Notes: generated by a model from the letters alone, not told the origin. A DNA stretch of 7,655 nt from Eggerthellaceae bacterium (GCA_003452695.1 DMNP01000360.1:1-7655); one strand, 5' to 3'; counted from the stretch's first letter, positions 1-7,350 are shown. Made by a program: numbers and translations.

Positions 1-1
1 A

Positions 2-2041
2 GCGCGCGGTTCGCACAGCCGCCCTGCGAAGGGCCGTTCGAACGGTCGCTTCGCAAGCTCGCCTGCGGCTGCGGTGTCGGCCGAATCCATCATCGAGCGC
101 ATACGCGCCAGCAAGCCGGCCATGGTGGTGATTATCGTCGTCGCGGCACTTCTGGCCATCGGACTCGTCGATGGCATTGCGAACATGGGAAAGGCGTACG
201 GCAACGTGTCGATAAACGGAATGAGCGTTGCCGGCATGACCGAGGACGGCATGCGCGATGCGCTGCAGAAGAACTTCGGCGAGCGCATGGCAAACACGTC
301 CATCACCATCAACGCCGCCGATTCAACCGAAAGCTCCGAATCGAGCGCTTCTTCCGACGTCATGGACGAACGCGACATACTGGCGCAACTCGTTGCCGCA
401 GAATATTCCGACGACACGCGGTCGTGGGCGGCTAATTCTGAATCGCTTCGCGCATCGCTGGATTACGACGACGCCATTCGCCAGGCCATGGATGCGGGAA
501 GGCAAGGGGGCCCGTTCGGACGTCTGGCGGTATTGATGTCGCCTGCGGACATTCCCCTGCAGGTGAACTTGGACGACGGGTCCGTGAACATGCTCGCGGA
601 CAACATCGACAAGGCAATCGGCGTGCAGCGCGTGGACGCGACCGTCATCGTGGACGAGGGGGGACCGCGCGTCCTTCCGGGCCATGACGGCGACATGGTC
701 GACCGCGACTGGCTGGTCGGCGAGCTGAAGGGAGCCTTCCTCTCCGAGCAGCAGGACGTGCAGCTGGTCGCCGCCGCAAAGCATGCGCCTTCCCGCACGA
801 CCTCGGAGCAAGCGCAGGCCATGTGCGACGCTATCGAGCGCGCGCTGAACACCACGGCCACGTTCAGCTACCGAAACACCAACTGGACGGCCGGCTACGA
901 TGAATACGCACGTTGGACAGTCGTGAGCGTGGTGCCGAAGGGCGAAGGATACGAACTGCAGGCGAGCATCGACGATTCGGTTGCAACGCACGACCTTATC
1001 GAGGGCATCGGCACGCAAGTCGCATCCGACGACGTGACGGTTTCCTTCGACGTGCGCGACAACGGGATTGTCGTGTATACGAACGGGTCGGGTTCGGTGC
1101 CCGAGATCGCCCCTGCGCTCGAAGCCCTGAACCAACAGCTGTACGGGCCGGGCGGCTTGGCCTTCAACTCTTCCGCGAACACGTCGTTGAACATCAACGT
1201 GGCGGAGACGGATGCCCCGGAGTCGATGACCTTCGACGAAGCGGTCGGGTTCGGAATCGTTTCGGTAATCGGCGAGTACGAGACCAAGTTCTCCAACGAT
1301 GCGGGCACCGAGAACCGCAACCACAACATCGCCCTCGTCGCCGACATCCTGAACAATTCCATCGCCACGGCCAACGGGGGCACCTGGAGCTTCAACGAGC
1401 ATTCGGGCGACACGAACCAGGACCCGCCGTTCGCTTCGGCGGGGTCCATCGTGAACGGCGAGTACGTCGATTCCATCGGCGGCGGAATCTGCCAAGTGGC
1501 AACGACCGTGTTCAACGCCGTGTACGAAGCGGGCTTGGACATCGACCAGCGCTGGAACCATTCGCTGTACATCGCAAGCTATCCCGAGGGACGCGATGCA
1601 TCCGTAAGCTATCCGGACTTGGACCTCGTCTGGTCGAACCCGTTGCCAAGCGACGTGCTGCTGAAGCTGGAGCACACCGACACGAGCGTGACCGCGCGGC
1701 TGTACGGGGTATACACGGGCTATCACGTGGAATCCGAGCTGGGGCAATGGGAGCAAGGCGCCAAGTATTCAACCCGATTCGAGACCGACGACTCGCTTAG
1801 CTCTGGCATGGCGTACCAGAAATCGTATGGCGAGAACGGAAGCAAGATATCGGTAACGCGCAAGGTGTACGATGCCAACGACAACCTGCTGAAGGAAAAC
1901 GTGTACACGTCGAACTACGCCGCCAAAGACGAGGTGTACGTGGTGGGGCCGGGCACGGACACGAGCGCCTATTCGCGCAGCACATCGGCGAATGCGGATG
2001 CCGCCGCAAGCGCTGCATACGATGCGAGCATATATATGTAG
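2..2041 (+). CDS. VanW family protein, membrane-anchored, 5' end probably outside the window
   Basis: Residues are numbered from the GTG at 74, the first start-like codon. The frame stays open to the window edge and that GTG has no Shine-Dalgarno, so I treat the gene as 5'-partial. The 24 upstream codons give an Arg/Lys/Ser/Gly/Pro-rich stretch typical of a cytoplasmic tail before an anchor. A transmembrane segment lies at about 16-32. A Ser/Glu-rich insert (about 84-95), a PG_binding_4-like module (about 164-230) and a second such region (about 260-400) follow. The VanW domain is about 404-535, with the signature SIGGGICQVATT around Cys473. A G5-like module (about 577-635) and a short Ala/Ser tail end the protein. 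VanW was named from vancomycin-resistance clusters, but its biochemical role is not settled. The extracellular part probably binds or modifies peptidoglycan. The carboxypeptidase gene just downstream supports a cell-wall role. Family assignment is firm; the true start is not. Confidence 0.9.
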   Translation, partial: ARGSHSRPAKGRSNGRFASSPAAAVSAESIIERIRASKPAMVVIIVVAALLAIGLVDGIANMGKAYGNVSINGMSVAGMTEDGMRDALQKNFGERMANTSITINAADSTESSESSASSDVMDERDILAQLVAAEYSDDTRSWAANSESLRASLDYDDAIRQAMDAGRQGGPFGRLAVLMSPADIPLQVNLDDGSVNMLADNIDKAIGVQRVDATVIVDEGGPRVLPGHDGDMVDRDWLVGELKGAFLSEQQDVQLVAAAKHAPSRTTSEQAQAMCDAIERALNTTATFSYRNTNWTAGYDEYARWTVVSVVPKGEGYELQASIDDSVATHDLIEGIGTQVASDDVTVSFDVRDNGIVVYTNGSGSVPEIAPALEALNQQLYGPGGLAFNSSANTSLNINVAETDAPESMTFDEAVGFGIVSVIGEYETKFSNDAGTENRNHNIALVADILNNSIATANGGTWSFNEHSGDTNQDPPFASAGSIVNGEYVDSIGGGICQVATTVFNAVYEAGLDIDQRWNHSLYIASYPEGRDASVSYPDLDLVWSNPLPSDVLLKLEHTDTSVTARLYGVYTGYHVESELGQWEQGAKYSTRFETDDSLSSGMAYQKSYGENGSKISVTRKVYDANDNLLKENVYTSNYAAKDEVYVVGPGTDTSAYSRSTSANADAAASAAYDASIYM
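16..71. repeat. Nested inverted repeat at the left edge
   Basis: An inner inverted repeat pairs TGCGAAG (25-31) with CTTCGCA (49-55). It continues through a near-perfect centre that includes the 12-base palindrome CCGTTCGAACGG (34-45); one bulged G (48) and a G-T pair interrupt it. An outer pair, CAGCCGC (16-22) and GCGGCTG (65-71), encloses it. The element ends two bases before the first in-frame GTG of the VanW gene. It could be a chance product of Arg/Ser/Ala-rich coding sequence, or an RNA or operator structure if the gene really starts at 74. No T-run follows, so it does not look like a standard terminator. Confidence 0.5.
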
Positions 2042-2044
2042 GGG
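2040..2044 (+). promoter_or_regulatory. Candidate ribosome binding site for the carboxypeptidase gene
   Basis: AGGGG overlaps the VanW stop codon and sits 10 bases before an in-frame GTG at 2055. The only nearby ATG (2100) has GGAAGG directly against it with no spacer, which is too close to work. This site therefore favours the GTG start and suggests reinitiation after the VanW stop. Confidence 0.45.
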
Positions 2045-2054
2045 TTTGATATTC

Positions 2055-3470
2055 GTGCAGAGAACAGACGCGCCCGGCGCGGACAACGGCTTTGGAAGGA
2101 TGCGGGCACACGGAGTCGCATTGCTTCTGTGCGCCCTGGTCGTGGCCTTGCTGCTGCCGGGGCAGGCCTTCGCGGAGGTGCGGAAAGCCGATGTGATCCT
2201 GGATTCGACCGTAGACGAGCGGGGGCTTTCCGTCGCGCAGTGCCCTTCGATAGATGCCGAGTACGCCATACTCGTGAACGGGGACGGCGACGTGTACTTC
2301 TCGCGCGATAGCGAAACGCCGTCGCAGATAGCGTCGGTCACGAAGGTGATGACCGCCATCGTGGCCATAGACAACGCGAAGGAATCGACCTACGTCGCGG
2401 TGAGCGAGGCGGCGGCAACCATCGGCGAGTCGAGCGCCAACCTGATGCAAGGCGATTCGATGGACTTCGATTCGGCCCTGAAGGCGCTGCTCGTCCCATC
2501 GGGCAACGACGCAGCCGTTGCCCTGGCCGAGACGATCGGCGCGCAGATGATAGCCGCGAACCCGTCGTCGGGGTCGGACCCCGTGCAAGTGTTCGTGGAT
2601 GCCATGAACGCGAAGGCGCGCGAAATAGGCTGCACCGACACCGTGTACGAGAACCCGCACGGCCTGGACGATGGAGAGTTCGCAGGCGATTTGCACAGCA
2701 CAGCTGCCGACCAGGCCAAAGTGGCCCGCTGCGCCATGGGGTACCAGAAGATCCGCGACATCGTCGGCGGCGGCACGACATCCATACGCGTCGATCGCGC
2801 CGGCACCAAGGAAACGGTGGAGCTGGAGACGACCGACGAGTTGCTGGAGATGTACGATGCAGCCATCGGGATCAAGACGGGATACACCGAGCTGGCAGGC
2901 GCCTCGTTCATGGGCGCCGCCTCGAAGGACGGCATGGAACTGTACGCCGTCGTCCTGGGGTCTTCGGACGAGCAGCAACGCTTCGTGGATGCGGAGAACA
3001 TGTTCGAGTGGGCCTACGACCACATGAGCGAATTGCAACTTGCGAACTCCGACGAGCACACGACCATGAACGCCGCGGGGATTAACGGCGACGTGCCCGT
3101 GGTAGCGAAGGTGAGCCATGCCGACTGGATAGACCGCACCGTGCCGGCAACGCTTTCTGACCCCGATGCGGGCGTATCGATATTCGACCTGGATGGAAAC
3201 GTGAGCCAGTCGATGACGTTCGACGAGCTTCACGGCACGGTGCATGCAGGCGACAAGGTGGGCAAGGCCGTGTTCAAGCAGCGCAACGAGGTTATAGCCG
3301 AATACGACCTCGTGGCATGCGAGACGGTGGAGGCCCCCAACCCGATAGAGACGCTTTCGATCGGATGGCAGAGATTTATCGGCGGCTTCGGCGGCAATCC
3401 AGACAAAGCCGAGTCGCAGGTATACAATGTAATGCCAATAATAAACAACAACAGGTCAAACGCAGCATAA
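2055..3470 (+). CDS. D-alanyl-D-alanine carboxypeptidase (DacF/PBP5-type, peptidase S11)
   Basis: This enzyme removes the terminal D-Ala from peptidoglycan pentapeptides outside the membrane and so limits cross-linking. From the GTG at 2055 it has 471 residues. A signal peptide with a hydrophobic core ends in AFA at about 40, before EVRKAD; there is no lipobox. The three penicillin-binding motifs of the S11 family are present and well spaced: SVTK (Ser94 nucleophile, Lys97), SGN (149-151) and KTG (274-276). A C-terminal beta domain of the PBP5_C type (about 318-410) and an amphipathic stretch around IETLSIGWQRFIGGF follow; the latter probably lies on the membrane, as in PBP5. The Asn-rich tail is encoded by AT-rich DNA. 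ATG 2100 (residue 16) is the alternative start and leaves a clean 25-residue signal peptide. The gene follows the VanW gene by 13 bases, so the two are probably co-transcribed. Function is firm; the start is uncertain. Confidence 0.93.
   Translation: MQRTDAPGADNGFGRMRAHGVALLLCALVVALLLPGQAFAEVRKADVILDSTVDERGLSVAQCPSIDAEYAILVNGDGDVYFSRDSETPSQIASVTKVMTAIVAIDNAKESTYVAVSEAAATIGESSANLMQGDSMDFDSALKALLVPSGNDAAVALAETIGAQMIAANPSSGSDPVQVFVDAMNAKAREIGCTDTVYENPHGLDDGEFAGDLHSTAADQAKVARCAMGYQKIRDIVGGGTTSIRVDRAGTKETVELETTDELLEMYDAAIGIKTGYTELAGASFMGAASKDGMELYAVVLGSSDEQQRFVDAENMFEWAYDHMSELQLANSDEHTTMNAAGINGDVPVVAKVSHADWIDRTVPATLSDPDAGVSIFDLDGNVSQSMTFDELHGTVHAGDKVGKAVFKQRNEVIAEYDLVACETVEAPNPIETLSIGWQRFIGGFGGNPDKAESQVYNVMPIINNNRSNAA
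3400..3428 (+). promoter_or_regulatory. Candidate sigma70-type promoter for the FHA gene
   Basis: CAGACA (3400-3405, four of six matches to TTGACA), a 17-base spacer and TACAAT (3423-3428, five of six matches to TATAAT) lie inside the last codons of the carboxypeptidase gene. Here the sequence becomes AT-rich, unlike its surroundings. A start near 3435 would give a leader of about 50 bases before the FHA start codon. It was found by eye and could be chance. Confidence 0.35.
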
Positions 3471-3486
3471 AAACGGAGGTTGCCCC

Positions 3487-3930
3487 ATGAGCACCATTTG
3501 CCCGATCTGCAATAACGAGGTCGAAGACGACGCATCGAAATGCCCGTTCTGCGGGTATCACATCTCGGGGTCGACGGAAAGCTTCACGCCGGTGAAGCTG
3601 GGACCCGATGGCGCCCTGGCAGGCGAGGAATTGGACCAGCGATTCGATTTCAGGGTCGTGCGCGGGCCCCAGACGGGCGTGACCATCAGCCTTCACGAAG
3701 GGGTGCTGAGCGTCGGTCGCGACCCGAAATGCGACATATTCCTGAACGACATGACGGTTTCGCGCAAGCACGCGCAGATCGACGTGAGCAAGAAGGGATG
3801 CATCATACGCGACATGAAATCGTTCAACGGGGTGTGGGTGAACGACCGCATGGAGGACACCTGCTTGCTGCAGACGGGCGATATCGTGCAGATCGGGGCG
3901 TTTTGCCTGGTGTATCGCGAGCGTCCGTAA
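3487..3930 (+). CDS. Zinc-ribbon/FHA domain protein, GarA/OdhI-like
   Basis: A 147-residue cytoplasmic protein. The N-terminus has a zinc ribbon of two CPxC knuckles (Cys5, Cys8, Cys19, Cys22). A short linker with Thr30 and Thr34 (STESFTP) leads to a forkhead-associated domain at about 54-145. The phosphothreonine-binding features are visible: Gly77-Arg78, Ser92-Arg-Lys-His95 and Asn114-Gly115. FHA domains bind phosphothreonine peptides, usually made by Ser/Thr kinases. The domain layout and sequence style recall mycobacterial GarA and corynebacterial OdhI, whose kinase-phosphorylated N-terminus controls 2-oxoacid and glutamate metabolism; here the N-terminus carries a zinc ribbon. GGAGG at 3475-3479, seven bases before ATG, fixes the start. 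It sits 16 bases after the carboxypeptidase gene and 36 bases before iorA. The domain call is firm; its target is unknown and no kinase gene is in the window. Confidence 0.93.
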   Translation: MSTICPICNNEVEDDASKCPFCGYHISGSTESFTPVKLGPDGALAGEELDQRFDFRVVRGPQTGVTISLHEGVLSVGRDPKCDIFLNDMTVSRKHAQIDVSKKGCIIRDMKSFNGVWVNDRMEDTCLLQTGDIVQIGAFCLVYRERP

Positions 3931-3966
3931 GACGATCCGTTCAAGGAAGCGAGGGGGAGTGCAAAC

Positions 3967-5730
3967 ATGCAGTTGATGTCGGGAAACGAGGCCATTGCGC
4001 GCGGCGCATGGGAGGCGGGGGCTACCATCGGGGTGGCATATCCCGGCACCCCTTCGACCGAGACCATGGAAACGTTCGCGCGCTACGACGACGTGTACGC
4101 AGAATGGTGCACGAACGAGAAGGTTGCCGTGGAGGTGGCGGTTGGCGCGAGTGCCGCCGGCGCACGCGTGCTGGCCACGATGAAGCACGTGGGCGTGAAC
4201 GTTGCGGCAGACCCCTTGTTCACCGCGGCCTACACCGGCGTGAACGGCGGTTTCGTTTTGCTGGCCGCAGACGACCCGGGCATGTACTCGTCACAAAACG
4301 AGCAGGATTCGCACTTCTACGGACTGGCGGCGCACGTGCCGGTGCTCGACCCGTCCGATTCGCAGGAGGCTCTGGACTTCGCGCGCGAGGCCTTCGAGCT
4401 TTCGGAACGCTTCGACGTGCCCGTGATGCTGCGCTCGACCGTGCGCGTGTCGCATACGAAGACGCCGGTGAACGTGGGGGAGAAGGAGGCCGTAGAGCTT
4501 CTCCCCTACGAGAAGGACGCCTCGAAATGGGTGATGATGCCGGCGTTCGCCAAGCCGCGCCGCGAAGTTCAGCTGAAGCGTGACGCCGACCTGAGGGCCT
4601 GGGCGGAAAGCTCCCCGCTGAACCGCGTGGAAAGGCGCGGCAGCGAAATCGGCGTCGTCTGCGCAGGTGCCGTCTACCAGCACGTCGTGAAGGCACTGCC
4701 CGAAGCCTCCGTGCTGAAACTGGGCGTGTCCTGGCCGCTTCCGGAGAACATGCTGCGCTCGTTCGCGGAAAGCGTGGACAACCTGTACGTCGTCGAGGAA
4801 GGATCCGAGTACCTGACGGGCCAAGTGCGCGCGGCGGGCGTGCGGGTTTCCGCGTTCGCACGCGAGCTTCCGCGCAATGGAGAGCTTGCACCGGGAATCG
4901 TGCGCCAGGCGTTCGGTTTGGATGCGCCGGCGCATGCGGATATGCCCGGAGACGTTCCCGCTAGGCCTCCGGCGCTCTGCGCAGGGTGCCCGCATAGGCT
5001 CGTGTTCAGGGAGCTCGCGCGCATTAAGGCCATCGTGACGGGCGACATCGGATGCTACACGCTCGGTGCGCTTCCCCCGCTTGCCGCCATGGACACGTGC
5101 CTGGACATGGGCGCCTCCATTTCGATGGCGCACGGCTTCGAGCTTGCCCTTGCGGGAAGCGAACACCGCCCCGTAGTAGCCGTTATCGGCGATTCGACGT
5201 TCGGCCATTCGGGCCTTTCGTCGCTGATAACCACGGTGTACAACCGCGGATGCGGCACCGTGTGCATCCTGGACAACCGGACCACCGCCATGACGGGACG
5301 GCAGGGGAATCCCTTCAACGGGGTTACCCTGCAAAACCGCGAGAGCCGCGAGCTGGACCTGATGGGCCTGATCGAAGCCCTGGGCGTCGAAAACGCGATG
5401 CTCGTGGACCCGCACGACATGAAGGCCGTGCGCAACGCGCTGAAGACGGCGACCAAGGACCAGGCCGACCAGCTCACCGTCATCGTGTTCAAGGCGCCGT
5501 GCGTGCTGTTGCACCGCGAACGCAAGCCCCATTACTTCGTAAATGGAAGCTGCCGCGCCTGCGGGGCATGCATAGCGCTTGGCTGTCCTGCCATATCGAA
5601 GGACGCCGGCACGGGGATGGCGAGCATCGATGCTGCGCAGTGCATCGGATGCGGGCAGTGCGCCCAATACTGCGCTTTCGACGCCATCGAGCAGATGCCC
5701 GAGACGTCGGCGAAGGGAGGTGCGCGATGA
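3967..5730 (+). CDS. iorA: Indolepyruvate:ferredoxin oxidoreductase, alpha subunit
   Basis: The large subunit of an oxygen-sensitive cytoplasmic enzyme. It oxidatively decarboxylates arylpyruvates from aromatic amino acid transamination to aryl-acetyl-CoA, passing electrons to ferredoxin. The 587 residues are near the usual IorA length. The N-terminal pyrimidine-binding domain has GNEAIARGA (6-14), YPGTPSTE (25-32) and NEKVAVEVAVGA with Glu56. The family motif CAGCPHR lies at 338-344. The thiamine-diphosphate/Mg domain follows, with GDSTFGHSG (408-416) and the DNRTTAMTG stretch from Asp436. The C-terminus holds two [4Fe-4S] motifs: Cys529, 532, 535, 540 followed by Pro, and Cys559, 562, 565, 569 followed by Ala where Pro is usual. 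AGGGGGAG (3952-3959), seven bases before ATG, fixes the start. The stop overlaps the iorB start in ATGA, which fits equal production of both subunits. Identity is very secure; exact substrate preference is not readable. Confidence 0.97.
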   Translation: MQLMSGNEAIARGAWEAGATIGVAYPGTPSTETMETFARYDDVYAEWCTNEKVAVEVAVGASAAGARVLATMKHVGVNVAADPLFTAAYTGVNGGFVLLAADDPGMYSSQNEQDSHFYGLAAHVPVLDPSDSQEALDFAREAFELSERFDVPVMLRSTVRVSHTKTPVNVGEKEAVELLPYEKDASKWVMMPAFAKPRREVQLKRDADLRAWAESSPLNRVERRGSEIGVVCAGAVYQHVVKALPEASVLKLGVSWPLPENMLRSFAESVDNLYVVEEGSEYLTGQVRAAGVRVSAFARELPRNGELAPGIVRQAFGLDAPAHADMPGDVPARPPALCAGCPHRLVFRELARIKAIVTGDIGCYTLGALPPLAAMDTCLDMGASISMAHGFELALAGSEHRPVVAVIGDSTFGHSGLSSLITTVYNRGCGTVCILDNRTTAMTGRQGNPFNGVTLQNRESRELDLMGLIEALGVENAMLVDPHDMKAVRNALKTATKDQADQLTVIVFKAPCVLLHRERKPHYFVNGSCRACGACIALGCPAISKDAGTGMASIDAAQCIGCGQCAQYCAFDAIEQMPETSAKGGAR

Positions 5731-6305
5731 GGGCGACGACCGTCCTTTTATGCGGCGTGGGCGGGCAGGGCACCGTGCTTGCCGCCGATCTGCTTGCACG
5801 TGCGGCCCTCCAGGCCGGATATCAGGTGAAGGTCTCGGAAATCCACGGCATGGCGCAGCGTGGCGGCGCCGTTACCACCGTCGTGCGCTACGGCGATGCG
5901 GTGAACACGATGGTGGCCGATATCGGCGATGCAGATTGCATCGTTTCCTTCGAGACGACCGAGGCGCTGCGCAACATCGCATATCTGAAGGAAGGCGGGT
6001 TCCTGCTCGTCGCCGACGAGACGATAAAGCCGCTTCCCGTTGCCTGCGGCGCGGCTACCATGCCTCACGATGTGAAGGCCAGGCTGGATGCGTTCGGGGC
6101 CATTCTCTTTCCCGCACGCGACCTTGCGCTTCAGGCGGGCAATGCGAAATGCGAGAACGTCGCCATCCTGGGTGGCCTTGAGGCGCGCCTGGGCTTCGGC
6201 GCCGGCATCTGGAAGGGCGTTATAGAGGGCCGCGTGCCCCCGAAGACGGTCGAAGCCAACTTGAAAGCCTTCGACCTGGGGCTTACCTTCGCACATGGCC
6301 GATAG
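5727..6305 (+). CDS. iorB: Indolepyruvate:ferredoxin oxidoreductase, beta subunit
   Basis: The small subunit (192 residues) that pairs with IorA. It belongs to the pyruvate/ketoisovalerate oxidoreductase gamma-domain family. The N-terminal signature GVGGQG is at 10-15, in the loop expected to bind CoA or cofactor, and the family motif SEIHGMAQRGG ends at residue 47. The length is normal for stand-alone IorB. GGAGG at 5716-5720, six bases before ATG, supports the start, which overlaps the iorA stop by four bases. The 3' end overlaps the gluQ start by 11 bases. No missing residues or frame problems are seen. Confidence 0.97.
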   Translation: MRATTVLLCGVGGQGTVLAADLLARAALQAGYQVKVSEIHGMAQRGGAVTTVVRYGDAVNTMVADIGDADCIVSFETTEALRNIAYLKEGGFLLVADETIKPLPVACGAATMPHDVKARLDAFGAILFPARDLALQAGNAKCENVAILGGLEARLGFGAGIWKGVIEGRVPPKTVEANLKAFDLGLTFAHGR

Positions 6306-7212
6306 TGCAGTAGTGGGCCGGTTCGCGCCCTCTCCAACCGGCCGCATGCACGCCGGCAACATATTCTCGGCGCTGATGTCGTGGCTTCTGGTGAAATCGC
6401 GCGGCGGACGCATGGTGCTTCGCATCGAAGACCTGGATCGCGAACGCTCGAAGCCAGATTTTGCCGACCAGGCATGCCGTGATTTCGAATACCTTGGATT
6501 GACATGGGACGAAGGGCCGTATTTCCAGAGCGACCGCGACGAGGCCTATGCCGAGGCCTTCGCAGAGCTGCAGCGAAAGGGAAGCGTGTACCCCTGCTTC
6601 TGCACGCGCGCGGACCTGCATGCGGCTTCGGCCCCGCATAGGGGAGAAAAGCTGGTGTACGCCGGCACGTGCCGCACCCTTGGCCCCGAAGAAGTGCACG
6701 AGCGCAGCCTGCAGCGCAAGCCCGCCATGCGCCTTGCCGTGCCGCACGAACGCTACGAATTCGAAGACGAGGTGCAAGGCCGCTATGCGCAGGTGCTCGA
6801 CGAGGACTGCGGCGATTTCATCGTGCGACGGTCGGACGGGCTGTTCGCATACCAGCTGGCGGTTGTCGTGGACGATGCCGAGCAGCACGTGAACCTCGTC
6901 GTGCGCGGCATGGACCTGCTTGTGTCCACGCCCCAACAGCTGTACCTGCAGGATGTGCTCGGTTATCCGCATGCCGCCTATGCGCATGTTCCGCTTATCG
7001 TGGGGGAGCGCGACCGGCGCCTTTCGAAGCGCGACCGCGATGCGGCAATCGACGAGCTTTCCGCACGCTTTGGTTCCGCGCGGGGCATAATCGGCCACAT
7101 AGCCTGGCTCGTCGGGTTGCAGGATCATGACGAACCCGCTTCATGCGAGGAATTGCTCGAGCGTTTCGAGTTGCCGCACTTTCCCGACAAGACGCAAATC
7201 CTCTGGCAGTAA
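6295..7212 (+). CDS. gluQ: Glutamyl-queuosine tRNA(Asp) synthetase
   Basis: A 305-residue paralogue of the glutamyl-tRNA synthetase catalytic core, without the anticodon-binding domain of full GluRS (usually above 450 residues). Characterised members activate glutamate and attach it to queuosine at position 34 of tRNA(Asp). Seen here are RFAPSPTG (9-16), the HIGH-like HAGN (19-22), RIEDLDRER (43-51) and the KMSKS-like RLSKR (242-246). A zinc site of Cys101, Cys103, Tyr122 and Cys126 matches the CxC...Y...C pattern known from E. coli GluQ. The ATG lies inside iorB, with only a weak GGGG about 13 bases upstream, so translation probably depends on ribosomes finishing iorB. The start is supported because the conserved RFAPSPTG follows eight residues later. 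A minor GluRS-like role cannot be excluded. No queuosine synthesis genes are visible here. Confidence 0.93.
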   Translation: MADSAVVGRFAPSPTGRMHAGNIFSALMSWLLVKSRGGRMVLRIEDLDRERSKPDFADQACRDFEYLGLTWDEGPYFQSDRDEAYAEAFAELQRKGSVYPCFCTRADLHAASAPHRGEKLVYAGTCRTLGPEEVHERSLQRKPAMRLAVPHERYEFEDEVQGRYAQVLDEDCGDFIVRRSDGLFAYQLAVVVDDAEQHVNLVVRGMDLLVSTPQQLYLQDVLGYPHAAYAHVPLIVGERDRRLSKRDRDAAIDELSARFGSARGIIGHIAWLVGLQDHDEPASCEELLERFELPHFPDKTQILWQ

Positions 7213-7277
7213 CGCGCATTATACAAATGTTCGTATTTTAGCGAGGCTGCCAGTGCGCGTTCGCGGCCGTGCCAGCA

Positions 7278-7300
7278 GCGCGGACGTGAAAGCGTCGCGC
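7278..7300. terminator. GC-rich hairpin between convergent genes, possible terminator
   Basis: GCGCG (7278-7282), a bulged G and ACG (7284-7286) pair with CGT (7293-7295) and CGCGC (7296-7300) around the loop TGAAAG, giving eight base pairs. It lies between the gluQ stop and the stop of the converging prenyltransferase gene, where a two-way terminator would be useful. No T-run follows on either strand, so factor-independent termination is doubtful. Confidence 0.25.
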
Positions 7301-7350
7301 AGGCTTCGGCGTGGCATCGTTTCAAGCCGCTGCGAAGTGCGCGATGGCGC

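Noticed and set aside
323..1756. Long antisense open frame (477 codons) opposite the VanW gene; similar ones at 1797-3245 and 4291-5799
   Set aside because: They mirror well-recognised + strand genes, their products are rich in Arg, His and Val with no domain motifs, and such frames arise from codon bias in GC-rich DNA.
2130..2160. Possible lipoprotein signal (LLLC) in the carboxypeptidase signal peptide
   Set aside because: The residue before Cys is Leu rather than Gly, Ala or Ser, and the Cys lies in the middle of the hydrophobic core; the AFA cleavage site further on fits ordinary signal peptidase.
5052..5726. N-terminal extension of iorB in the same open frame
   Set aside because: It runs inside iorA in another frame, reads as Arg/His/Pro-rich shadow sequence, and IorB homology begins at the ATG at 5727, which has a good ribosome binding site.
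7218..7223. Perfect TATAAT on the - strand just after gluQ, pointing antisense into gluQ
   Set aside because: The hexamer 17 bases upstream (CCTCGC) does not resemble a -35 box and there is no extended -10 TGn. It lies in a small AT-rich segment where such a match is expected.
7269..7282. GTGCCAGCAGC followed by GCGG, resembling the conserved 530 region of 16S rRNA
   Set aside because: The match is about a dozen bases, one C is missing, and the flanks do not resemble rRNA; a chance match.
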